Source of the DNA: Campylobacteraceae bacterium
Lineage (GTDB): Bacteria > Campylobacterota > Campylobacteria > Campylobacterales > Campylobacteraceae
Assembly: GCA_012521935.1 (NCBI GenBank)
Contig: JAAYLJ010000038.1
Span: forward strand, 1-6,599
Direction of reading: 5' to 3'
DNA length: 6,599 nucleotides
The position numbers and the translations under genes are program-made. Of this stretch, positions 1 to 6,182 are shown in pieces. The notes under the pieces were generated by a model. It did not search any database, was not told where the DNA came from, and saw only the letters and a program-made list of their open reading frames with translations. Each line of letters begins with the position of its first letter. Within the stretch, counting starts at the first letter, position 1.

Positions 1-16
1 AGCTTAAGGGGAGGTT

Positions 17-50
17 AAAATAAAGTTACCTGCTAAAAAGCAGGCAACTT
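17..50 (-). terminator. Rho-independent terminator of the cytochrome c gene
   Basis: Positions 23-33 and 40-50 are inverted repeats that form an 11-bp stem (one G-U pair when read on the minus strand) with a 6-base loop. On the minus strand the stem begins right after the cytochrome stop codon and is followed by TTTATTTT. A short T run (49-52) also follows the stem on the plus strand, so it could act in both directions, but no plus-strand gene is visible upstream of it in the window. Confidence 0.88.
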
Positions 51-344
51 TTACTCACCTATAAAATCTGCGATTGCGTTGATATCATCATCACTTAAAG
101 GTTTAACTTGTCCTAACATTAATCCTTTAAGCTTGCCACCATAAGAACCATCTTTGTAGCCTTTTAATGAGCTTACAATCTCATCTTTGCTTAAACCTTT
201 AATGATTTTATTGTGTCCTGGAGGTGTTTTTCCACCATCTGGCCCATGACAGACAATACATTTTTTATATAAAGCCTCTCCATTAGCTAAAGCTAAAGTT
301 GCAAATAGGCTCGCAGACATACCAAGAATTAGTAGTTTTTTCAT
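51..344 (-). CDS. Periplasmic monohaem cytochrome c (c553-type)
   Basis: A 97-aa small class I cytochrome c, expected to carry electrons in the periplasm between respiratory complexes. Residues 1-20 are a Sec signal peptide: KK at the N-terminus, a hydrophobic core, and a likely cleavage site after ALA (residue 20). The haem site is CIVCH at 29-33, with His33 as proximal ligand; Met76 in GLMLG is the likely distal ligand. The acidic stretch and helix at 84-96 match the usual C-terminal helix that packs on the haem. The mature length of about 77 residues is typical of c553. The ATG at 344 is preceded by AAAAGGA (352-358) at good spacing. It has its own promoter and a strong terminator, so it is probably expressed alone, although read-through from the upstream gene 69 bp away is possible. 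The exact redox partner cannot be told from the sequence. Confidence 0.93.
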   Translation of the reverse strand: MKKLLILGMSASLFATLALANGEALYKKCIVCHGPDGGKTPPGHNKIIKGLSKDEIVSSLKGYKDGSYGGKLKGLMLGQVKPLSDDDINAIADFIGE

Positions 345-374
345 AAAAACATCCTTTTTAGCGTAATAAGCGTC

Positions 375-388
375 ATTATATTCAAAAA
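375..388 (-). promoter_or_regulatory. Promoter of the cytochrome c gene (-10 TATAAT)
   Basis: The minus strand reads TTTTTGAATATAAT, a perfect -10 hexamer (375-380) behind a T-rich stretch, as is usual for sigma-70 promoters in Campylobacter, which lack a clear -35. The transcript would start near 368, giving a leader of about 24 nt that includes the ribosome binding site at 352-358. Confidence 0.65.
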
Positions 389-413
389 TAATTAAAATTA
401 TCCTTGATTCTAG

Positions 414-845
414 TCAAATTTGATCTTTTATTTTAGCTTCTGATTCTAAAAATTCTAAAATTCTTTTTTGTGTTAGATAATTTTTCTCATCATTATCACA
501 AAGAAATTTCTCTAATTTATCGATCTCTATTTTCTTTTTAAATCTCTTATTTAACTTTAATTCTCTATCAATTTCAATTAAAAGTTGATCTAGTGTAAAA
601 GCTTTATGAATTAGGATTTTATTTACATACTCTTTTGTTGTATTTAATAAAATTTCAACTCTAATGTCATCTTTATATATCTCTTTTGCTAAATCATAAA
701 GTATCTCATACGCACAATCATTATTTTTATTTGCAACTATCATTGCAGCAAAAAGTTTGCACCTAAATTCAAGCGATTTATGATGATATACAAAAATATG
801 TCTAAAAGCTGATAGAAACTTTGATTTTATAGCTCTAAAATTCAT
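414..845 (-). CDS. Hypothetical helical protein, possibly TerB-like
   Basis: A 143-aa protein that I do not recognise with confidence. It is rich in Lys, Glu, Ile and Leu, looks almost wholly alpha-helical, and has no signal peptide or membrane segment, so it should be cytoplasmic. Residues 26-77 (FRCKLFAAMIVANK, then a helix through AYEILYDLAKEIY, then RVEILLNTTKEY) resemble in pattern the helical repeats of TerB/DjlA-N-type domains, and residues 106-137 could be a second such helix pair. However, the acidic ADG-type metal motif of TerB is replaced by ANKNND, so the assignment is only a fold-level guess. The ATG is preceded by TGGAAAAAG, a moderate ribosome binding site, and lies 24 nt or so from a good extended -10. 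Coding appears genuine: a long open frame with the same base use as its neighbours, a promoter in the right place and a cytochrome gene downstream. Confidence 0.75.
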   Translation of the reverse strand: MNFRAIKSKFLSAFRHIFVYHHKSLEFRCKLFAAMIVANKNNDCAYEILYDLAKEIYKDDIRVEILLNTTKEYVNKILIHKAFTLDQLLIEIDRELKLNKRFKKKIEIDKLEKFLCDNDEKNYLTQKRILEFLESEAKIKDQI

Positions 846-871
846 CTTTTTCCATTTAGTAGTAAATTGTG

Positions 872-877
872 TAAAAT
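872..877 (+). promoter_or_regulatory. Possible -10 element for the plus-strand 143-codon gene
   Basis: TAAAAT lies 30 bases before the ATG at 908 and would give a start site near 884. It matches the -10 consensus at five of six positions and has TG two bases upstream. It overlaps the opposing -10 of the minus-strand gene. This is a weak call in an A/T-rich spacer; TATAAC at 878-883 is an alternative. Confidence 0.35.
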
Positions 878-884
878 TATAACA
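876..884 (-). promoter_or_regulatory. Extended -10 promoter for the 414-845 gene
   Basis: The minus strand reads TGTTATAAT, a perfect extended -10 (TGnTATAAT). Transcription would start near 869, about 24 nt upstream of the ATG at 845. It lies in the 62-bp gap between two divergent genes. Confidence 0.65.
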
Positions 885-907
885 ATTTTTATCTTGAAAG
901 GTTGGAT

Positions 908-1339
908 ATGGATTTTTTAACCAATGAAAAGTTTTTCTTTAATAGTGCAAATAGTGAGTTTAATCTGCAAATAAAGAGGGTAGAAAAAGTTAAAGAGATA
1001 GTGAAATCTATCCATATTCAAGATGTAATCTCTAATGAAGAGCAAGAGATTTCAAAATATATAGAAAAGCAGTTAAATTTTATAGCAAATAAAATCATTT
1101 CATCTTTTAGTGAGTTTACTAAGAGTGAATTTGAAGATGAAGAGGTTGTTTTTAAGACCACTAAATTAAGTGTTGATGAGATTTTTAATGGAGTTATTGC
1201 GGTATTTGGATATTTTCAAAATGAAGAGTTTAAAGTTAAAATTTCAAAACTACCAAAACTGGTAGCTTCTTCCAAAAATATCATAATAGTCATAGATGTT
1301 TTCAATGGTGTTAGCTTAATTCCTTGGGAAAATCAATAA
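908..1339 (+). CDS. Hypothetical protein, 143 aa
   Basis: I do not recognise this family. The frame is open from a TTG at 902, but the ATG at 908 is the better start: AAAGG at 897-901 sits six bases before the ATG, whereas it would touch the TTG directly. The protein is soluble, acidic to neutral, with no signal peptide or membrane helix. Residues 20-72 are probably helical (QIKRVEKVKEIVK, then EISKYIEKQLNFIANKIISS). Residues 80-138 look beta-rich with short hydrophobic strands such as EVVFKTTKL, GVIAVFGYF and NIIIVIDVF, ending in a Pro-Trp. This suggests a helical N-terminus and a small alpha/beta C-terminal domain. No catalytic motif is visible. It is divergent from the 414-845 gene and 31 bases upstream of the ffs RNA, with no terminator between, so some ffs transcription could come from read-through. 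Confidence 0.75.
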   Translation: MDFLTNEKFFFNSANSEFNLQIKRVEKVKEIVKSIHIQDVISNEEQEISKYIEKQLNFIANKIISSFSEFTKSEFEDEEVVFKTTKLSVDEIFNGVIAVFGYFQNEEFKVKISKLPKLVASSKNIIIVIDVFNGVSLIPWENQ

Positions 1340-1358
1340 TTTTTAAGTAGGCTTTAGA

Positions 1359-1364
1359 TATTAT
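1359..1364 (+). promoter_or_regulatory. -10 element of the ffs gene
   Basis: TATTAT, one base from consensus, lies seven bases before 1371-1372, which is where the paired 5' end of the SRP RNA begins. The agreement between promoter spacing and RNA end supports the call. No clear -35 is visible, as expected in Campylobacter. Confidence 0.6.
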
Positions 1365-1370
1365 CACAAT

Positions 1371-1475
1371 CGCCTTTCCTAGACTTGTGCAATGTTATTT
1401 AAAAGCATCGCTTCAGGGTGGGAACACAGCAGAGCATTTTTTTATGATATGTGCCGCAAGTATCTGGGGAAGGTT
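1371..1475 (+). ncRNA. ffs: Signal recognition particle RNA (4.5S, small bacterial type)
   Basis: This RNA binds Ffh to form the signal recognition particle, which targets nascent membrane proteins to FtsY and the translocon. The apical domain IV is explicit: CAGG (1414-1417), stem GUG (1418-1420), GGAA tetraloop (1421-1424), stem CAC (1425-1427), then AGCAG (1428-1432), the conserved Ffh-binding internal loop. The ends pair into a long rod: CCTTTCC 1373-1379 with GGGAAGG 1467-1473, TAGA 1380-1383 with TCTG 1463-1466, and CTTGTG 1384-1389 with CGCAAG 1455-1460, with a two-base bulge at 1461-1462. TTTT at 1474-1477 directly follows the rod and probably serves as the terminator tail. Length of about 105 nt fits the small form without an Alu domain. 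The ends are inferred from pairing, so each could be off by a few bases. The U-tail reaches the stop codon of the convergent HD gene. Confidence 0.93.
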
Positions 1476-2675
1476 TTAATTCATCAAATATTTTTCTATC
1501 TCTACTGCTAAATCATAAAAATTTACTAAACCTTCACTTCCTTTTTCTTTGAGATTTTTCTTTATATATACAGTTCCGCTTGATAACTCTTTAGATTTAA
1601 CTCCATAACTTATAGATAAAACTGCTTCAATAAATGCTGCTAATCTATCGCAATTTTTAAGAGCTAAGCCATCGATGGCACAATATTTATCTTCATTATA
1701 GTTAGTTAAATCATCAACAATAACTGGCTTTTTATCAAAAATTCTATTTGTAAACTCATCTTTTCCATCACCATCTAAACCTAAAAGATATGAAAACTCT
1801 TCTCTTAATTCATTTGGTATATTTGGCATGATTGCATCATCAATCTGTTTTATTTCGTACTCATTTATTATATTATCAAGCCCAGAAACTGAATATTTTA
1901 CTGGTGAGATTATGTCTCTTGTAAGTGCTTCAGGTAAATCATGAAAAAGTGCACAAAAAAAGTTATATACTTTTCTACTATCACATGCTTTTATGTTTAT
2001 GGAATAAAAGTACCCTAAAATTGCAACAACTAACATATGTCCTAACACTGAAGTTTCAGGGATTCGTGGAGTTTGAGCCCACCTTTTTTGAAATCTTAAT
2101 CTTCCACTTAAATCAACTATTTTTGCTAACTTTTTATTTAAAGCTATCTTCCTAACTGAAATTAAATCATAATAATCCTCAAGCTCCTCTTCAACAGCGC
2201 TTTTAACTAAATCTATTCCACTTAAAAATTGGCTAGTTTGATAAACTATGGAAAACTCCCATCTAGTGGAGATATATGAGGCTGCTTTTAGTATGTATCT
2301 CTCTTTTTTATAGATGGTTGGATCTTTTAAGTAGTTAGTAAATTTTTTATAAAATTCTCCATTTTCTATGGGTAAAAGCGCATTATGAAGTTTTTTTAAA
2401 ACCCATTCATTTATCTCATCTGTCTTTTTTTCTAAAGCTTTATGAAACACATCAGGCCTAATGTCAGTTACAACAACTCTTCTGAAAAATTCAAATAGCC
2501 CTGCTTCAATCAAGTGAAGCATATTTACTTTTTCTGATTTGGCTATGAAATATGCAATGATAAATTTATGAGCTTGTTTATCTAACTCTACTAATTCAAC
2601 CATTCTAGGATAATCATTCCATCTTTGAATGGAAGCAGCGGTAAAGATATACTCTATGAGTTTAGGATTTAACAT
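1476..2675 (-). CDS. HD-domain phosphohydrolase, tandem YfbR-like
   Basis: A 399-aa cytoplasmic protein. The C-terminal half matches the YfbR 5'-deoxynucleotidase pattern: Arg198-Trp199 (substrate pocket pair in YfbR), His213, His245-Asp246 in LFHDLPEALTRD, the presumed catalytic Glu249, Asp254 followed by ISPVK, and Asp343 in NCDRLAAF as the last metal ligand. YfbR removes phosphate from deoxynucleoside monophosphates, so a similar reaction is likely, though the substrate is not shown. YfbR is about 200 aa; this protein is twice that. The N-terminal half repeats the pattern in degenerate form: Arg18-Trp19, His36, then Glu62-Phe63 where HD should be, Arg66 where the catalytic Glu should be, and Asp71. 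Extra sequence at about 296-330 enlarges the C-terminal domain. The ATG overlaps the gyrB stop codon by one base (TAATG) and has a weak GGA upstream, which indicates translational coupling to gyrB. Confidence 0.88.
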   Translation of the reverse strand: MLNPKLIEYIFTAASIQRWNDYPRMVELVELDKQAHKFIIAYFIAKSEKVNMLHLIEAGLFEFFRRVVVTDIRPDVFHKALEKKTDEINEWVLKKLHNALLPIENGEFYKKFTNYLKDPTIYKKERYILKAASYISTRWEFSIVYQTSQFLSGIDLVKSAVEEELEDYYDLISVRKIALNKKLAKIVDLSGRLRFQKRWAQTPRIPETSVLGHMLVVAILGYFYSINIKACDSRKVYNFFCALFHDLPEALTRDIISPVKYSVSGLDNIINEYEIKQIDDAIMPNIPNELREEFSYLLGLDGDGKDEFTNRIFDKKPVIVDDLTNYNEDKYCAIDGLALKNCDRLAAFIEAVLSISYGVKSKELSSGTVYIKKNLKEKGSEGLVNFYDLAVEIEKYLMN

Positions 2676-4987
2676 TAAACATCCAAATGCTTAACATCTT
2701 TTGCATGATTTTGTATATATTGACGCCTTGGCTCAACCTCATCACCCATAAATAGAGAAAATGTATCACTAGCACTTTGTGCATCTTCTATTTTTATCTG
2801 TAATAATCTTCTATTTTCTGGTGACATTGTTGTCTCCCAAAGTTGCTCAGGATTCATTTCACCTAAACCTTTATATCTTTGTATATAAGCTCCCTTTTTA
2901 GCATGTTTTTCAACTCTATCTAAAATATTTAAAACATCCTCATCTTTAAAAATGGATAAATCTCTCTCTTTGATTTTATTATGAACATAAAGCGCTTCTT
3001 CATAAAGAGAACTTGTAAAAAGATTTTCATCTATAAGAAGCTCTTCTAAACCATCTGAGGTTTGAATATAAAGATGAATACTCTCTTCATTTAAGAAATG
3101 ATTTAAAAGATTAAATCCTTTTTCATTTAAAAATTTAGAAAGTTCACTAAAGAGCTCTTTTATAGGTAGTGAGATTAAATCTGGATTTTCAATCATATGT
3201 CTAACTACATCAATAACTGAAAATCTCTTCTCTAACTCTTTTAAAATAGTTCTATAAACAGCAACTAATTTTAGAAAATCTATCATATCATTAGCACCCA
3301 TATGCTCAAGCTCAATCCGATCTATGCCATTTTCAATTAAAAACTCATTTAAAGCTTTATCATCTTTTAAATAGATCTCTTTTTTACCTTTTTTATATCT
3401 ATAAAGAGGTGGTTGTGCTAGATAAATATATCCATTTTCCACAACTGGTGTTAAAAATCTAAAGAAAAATGTAAGAAGAAGTGTTTGAATATGACTTCCA
3501 TCCACATCAGCGTCTGTCATTATGATTATTTTATGGTATCTAAGTTTTTCAGGATCAAACTCCTCTCCAATACCACAACCTAAAGCTGTAATCATATTTT
3601 TAATCTCTTCAGATTTTAAAATCTTATCTAAGCGACTCTTTTCAACATTTAAAATTTTACCCTTTAGTGGTAATATAGCTTGAAAAACCCTATCTCTTCC
3701 CTGTTTTGCAGATCCTCCCGCACTATCCCCTTCCACTAAATATATCTCACTTTCTGCTGGATCTTTACTTTGACAAGCAGCTAGTTTTCCTGGCAGTGTT
3801 CCAATACTTAGTGACTCTTTTCTTCTTGTTAAATCTCTAGCTTTTCTAGCAGCTTCTCTACCTCTTGCTGCTGTTAAAGCCTTTTCCATTACGATTTTAG
3901 CTTCGATTGGATTTTCTTCAAAATATTTAACTAAATATTCATAAGTTAATTTTTGAACTAATGGTCTTACATATGAACTACCAAGTTTACCTTTTGTTTG
4001 GCCTTCAAACTGCGGTTCAGGTACTTTTACACTAACAACTGCAATTAACCCTTCTCTGACATCTTCACCAGTTATTTTAATATCTTTTTCTCTTTGAGAT
4101 GCGTTTTCATTTACATAATTTGTTATGGCTCTTGTAAGTCCAGCTCTAAAGCCAGCTTCGTGCGTTCCTCCATCTGGAGTTTTAATATTATTTACAAATG
4201 AGTATAAAACTTCACTATAAGTACTATTGTAAAGTATGGCTACATCAACCTCAATATCATCAATTTTTTCAGAAAAATATAGAGGTTTAACAAGTTGTTC
4301 TTTTTTATTTAAATCAAGTACAAACTGTTCTAAACCACCTTCAAAATGGTAGCTCTCATTTTTACCAACACGACTATCTTTAAAATTTATTGTTATTTTT
4401 GGATTTAAATACGCTAACTCTTTAAATCTTTTTGAAAGAGTTTCATATTCAAAATCTATAGTTTCAAAAATCTCTTCATCTGGCCAAAATTCAACAGTAG
4501 TACCACTTTGTTTTGTAGTAGAGATAACCTCTAAATCTGTTTGAGGAATCCCTTTTGAAAACTCTTGTCTATATCTACTTTTTTCTCTATCAATCGTAAG
4601 AGTTAATCTTTGAGAAAGAGCATTTACAACTGAAACACCAACTCCATGAAGCCCACCACTGACTTTATATGTATCTTTATCAAATTTTCCACCAGCATGA
4701 AGTACAGTCATTACCACTGTAGCTGCTGACATATTCTCACCCTCGTGAAAATCAGTTGGAATACCTCTACCATTATCGCTAATGATAGCCGATCCTTCAT
4801 TTGTAATTTCTATATTAATTGTGTCACAAAATCCAGCCATAGCCTCATCAATTGAGTTATCTACAACTTCATAAATCATATGGTGTAAACCATTTACATT
4901 CGTATCACCAATATACATTCCAGGGCGTTTTCTAACTGCTTCTAACCCTTTTAATACTTTAATATTTTCTGCACCATAATTTGTCAT
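2675..4987 (-). CDS. gyrB: DNA gyrase subunit B
   Basis: The ATPase subunit of DNA gyrase (GyrA2GyrB2), which introduces negative supercoils and relieves stress ahead of replication forks. All expected domains are present in 770 aa. The GHKL ATPase domain (about 1-215) shows EVVDNSIDEA with Glu40 (general base) and Asn44, DNGRGIP at 71-77 with Asp71, and the lid GGLHGVGVSVVN at 111-122. The transducer domain runs to about 390 and includes QTKGKLG (330-336) with its conserved lysine. The TOPRIM domain has YLVEGDSAGG at 416-425 (Glu419 metal ligand, Asp421) and DADVDG at 492-497. The tail has RYKGLGEMNPEQLW at 704-717, which contacts GyrA. It lacks the roughly 170-residue insertion of enterobacterial GyrB, as in Campylobacter. 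ParE is less likely given the sequence and the dnaN neighbour. GGAG just upstream overlaps the dnaN stop region, and the 10-bp gap implies co-transcription. Confidence 0.98.
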   Translation of the reverse strand: MTNYGAENIKVLKGLEAVRKRPGMYIGDTNVNGLHHMIYEVVDNSIDEAMAGFCDTINIEITNEGSAIISDNGRGIPTDFHEGENMSAATVVMTVLHAGGKFDKDTYKVSGGLHGVGVSVVNALSQRLTLTIDREKSRYRQEFSKGIPQTDLEVISTTKQSGTTVEFWPDEEIFETIDFEYETLSKRFKELAYLNPKITINFKDSRVGKNESYHFEGGLEQFVLDLNKKEQLVKPLYFSEKIDDIEVDVAILYNSTYSEVLYSFVNNIKTPDGGTHEAGFRAGLTRAITNYVNENASQREKDIKITGEDVREGLIAVVSVKVPEPQFEGQTKGKLGSSYVRPLVQKLTYEYLVKYFEENPIEAKIVMEKALTAARGREAARKARDLTRRKESLSIGTLPGKLAACQSKDPAESEIYLVEGDSAGGSAKQGRDRVFQAILPLKGKILNVEKSRLDKILKSEEIKNMITALGCGIGEEFDPEKLRYHKIIIMTDADVDGSHIQTLLLTFFFRFLTPVVENGYIYLAQPPLYRYKKGKKEIYLKDDKALNEFLIENGIDRIELEHMGANDMIDFLKLVAVYRTILKELEKRFSVIDVVRHMIENPDLISLPIKELFSELSKFLNEKGFNLLNHFLNEESIHLYIQTSDGLEELLIDENLFTSSLYEEALYVHNKIKERDLSIFKDEDVLNILDRVEKHAKKGAYIQRYKGLGEMNPEQLWETTMSPENRRLLQIKIEDAQSASDTFSLFMGDEVEPRRQYIQNHAKDVKHLDV

Positions 4988-4997
4988 ATCTACTCCA

Positions 4998-6065
4998 TTA
5001 AATTATAATTGGCATTATTATTGTTCTAAAATTTTCACTTGAGAGCATGAAAGGTAGTGTTGAATCATTGTATCCTAAAGAGAAATTTTGCTCCTCAACG
5101 CTACTTAAAAAATCAAGTATAAATCTACTATTTAATCCTAAAACTATCTCTTCATTTAAACCAGTTACTAACTCTATTTCAGTTTTTGCTTCAATATTTT
5201 CATCATTTAAGCTTTCAAATACAATCTTTTCTGGTTTAAAAGTTAATTTTAATTCATTTGAAATGATAGAAATTTGTCTAATTGAATCAACCATTTTATC
5301 TTTTGGAAGTTGAATTCTAAAATTCATCTCACTTGGGATTATCCTATCATAATCTGGAAATTTACCATTTATAAGTTTAGTAAAAAAGGTAAAATTATCT
5401 GATTTTGCTATCAAAGTAGTCTCATCATAAAATATTTCAATCTCATCATTAAAAAGCTTTTGCATCTCGCTAATCGCTTTTTTTGGGATGATAATTGATA
5501 TGTTTTCATCTGAAGTTGTATTTAATCTTATGATTGAGAGTCTTTTAGTATCTGTTCCTACTAAATTTATAAAACTCTCTTTTATATCAATTAAAGCTCC
5601 ATTTAACTCATATTTTGGATTATTTGAATCAATCGCAGGAGATATCTTTTTTATTGCTCTAATAAAATTTTTTGAATCTATGTCAAATTTTGGTTTTTCC
5701 AAAATAGTTGGAAATTCTGGAAACTCTTCTGGATTAAACATTGGAAGTTTAAACTTTGAATTTCTCTGTTTTATATATAGATTATCTCTAATAGTTTCTA
5801 AAATAACCTCTTCATCTTTTAAACTTTTTATAATATCAAGCAGTTTTTTTCCATTAGCTGTTGCACTGCCTTCATCTTGAATCCTAATTAAATTACTTTG
5901 AAAAGTTAAACCTATTTCATAATCACTTGCCTTAACTTCAAAGCTACTATCTTTAGCTTCGATTAGAATATGTGAAGTAATTTGACTTAAATCTTTTTTT
6001 TCTAAAAAAGGTTGAGCATTTAGTAAAATTGTTTCAAGAACAGTTTTTGAAATATTTACTTTCAT
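4998..6065 (-). CDS. dnaN: DNA polymerase III sliding clamp (beta subunit)
   Basis: The ring-shaped clamp that tethers the replicative polymerase and many repair proteins to DNA. At 355 aa it fits the Campylobacter form. Three similar clamp domains of about 115-120 residues can be traced: 1-115 (with ASDYEIGL at 46-53, the counterpart of the TDLE motif seen across clamps), about 120-240 (VGTDTKRLSIIRL at 169-181, where the TDxxRL motif is highly conserved and part of the client pocket), and 240-355. The C-terminus ends in IIMPIII; the Met-Pro pair (351-352) matches the MPM end of the clamp that lines the client-peptide pocket. AAGGAGA (6071-6077) gives a strong ribosome binding site at the ATG. 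It is the first gene after the probable origin and leads the dnaN-gyrB-HD unit. Confidence 0.97.
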   Translation of the reverse strand: MKVNISKTVLETILLNAQPFLEKKDLSQITSHILIEAKDSSFEVKASDYEIGLTFQSNLIRIQDEGSATANGKKLLDIIKSLKDEEVILETIRDNLYIKQRNSKFKLPMFNPEEFPEFPTILEKPKFDIDSKNFIRAIKKISPAIDSNNPKYELNGALIDIKESFINLVGTDTKRLSIIRLNTTSDENISIIIPKKAISEMQKLFNDEIEIFYDETTLIAKSDNFTFFTKLINGKFPDYDRIIPSEMNFRIQLPKDKMVDSIRQISIISNELKLTFKPEKIVFESLNDENIEAKTEIELVTGLNEEIVLGLNSRFILDFLSSVEEQNFSLGYNDSTLPFMLSSENFRTIIMPIII

Positions 6066-6075
6066 GAAATTCTCC

Positions 6076-6098
6076 TTATATTATTAAATAAATATAAT
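6076..6098. other. A/T-only stretch, probable DNA unwinding element
   Basis: Twenty-three consecutive bases are A or T, bounded by C at 6075 and C at 6099, directly beside the TAG repeats at 6101-6109. Its position beyond the boxes and trio fits the site where DnaA melts the origin. It also holds the likely dnaN -10 element. Confidence 0.55.
6091..6096 (-). promoter_or_regulatory. Possible -10 element for dnaN
   Basis: The minus strand reads TATATT, one base from consensus, with a predicted start near 6084. That leaves about 19 nt of leader containing the ribosome binding site at 6071-6077. The surrounding A/T richness makes the exact choice uncertain, and dnaN could also be read from the dnaA promoter. 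Confidence 0.35.
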
Positions 6099-6100
6099 CG

Positions 6101-6109
6101 TAGTAGTAG
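6101..6109 (+). promoter_or_regulatory. DnaA-trio (three TAG repeats)
   Basis: The plus strand has TAGTAGTAG, which read 3' to 5' is GAT GAT GAT, the consensus single-strand binding repeat for the DnaA filament in bacterial origins. It lies between box-like motifs (6111-6131) and the A/T-only stretch, in the order and strand orientation of the Bacillus subtilis unwinding module. Short trinucleotide runs can arise by chance, so the order matters more than the repeat. Confidence 0.5.
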
Positions 6110-6122
6110 ATTTGAATGAAAA

Positions 6123-6131
6123 TGTGAAAAG
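6123..6131 (-). promoter_or_regulatory. DnaA box (CTTTTCACA)
   Basis: The minus strand reads CTTTTCACA, containing the TTCAC core of epsilonproteobacterial DnaA boxes. It is the intact box nearest the trio repeats. Confidence 0.5.
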
Positions 6132-6182
6132 CTAAGCAAGATAGCTAATATTAGGGGTTTAAGTAGTGAGAAAAAACTATCT

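Noticed and set aside
405..423. Small inverted repeats (TTGA/TCAA arms and the palindrome TCAAATTTGA) at the end of the 414-845 gene
   Set aside because: Stems are only four to five A/T-rich pairs, too weak for a terminator.
902..907. TTG start two codons upstream of the ATG at 908
   Set aside because: The AAAGG at 897-901 would touch the TTG with no spacer but sits six bases before the ATG, which is the proper distance.
1340..1475. tRNA or riboswitch in the structured stretch before the HD gene
   Set aside because: The GGAA tetraloop with CAGG/AGCAG internal loop and the long end pairing identify it as SRP RNA instead.
1925..2155. Plus-strand open frame of 76 codons inside the HD gene
   Set aside because: It lies wholly antisense to a well-supported gene, has no convincing ribosome binding site and its translation looks like no known protein.
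5047..5880. Two plus-strand open frames (5047-5313 and 5488-5880) inside dnaN
   Set aside because: Both are antisense to dnaN. The Ser/Phe-rich translations are what low-GC Lys/Glu/Asp-rich genes give on the opposite strand.
6130..6154. Hairpin AGCTA/TAGCT (6130-6146) and palindrome CTAATATTAG (6145-6154) as a dnaA terminator
   Set aside because: The stem is five pairs with a short T run of four; it may matter for origin structure but is too weak to call a terminator.
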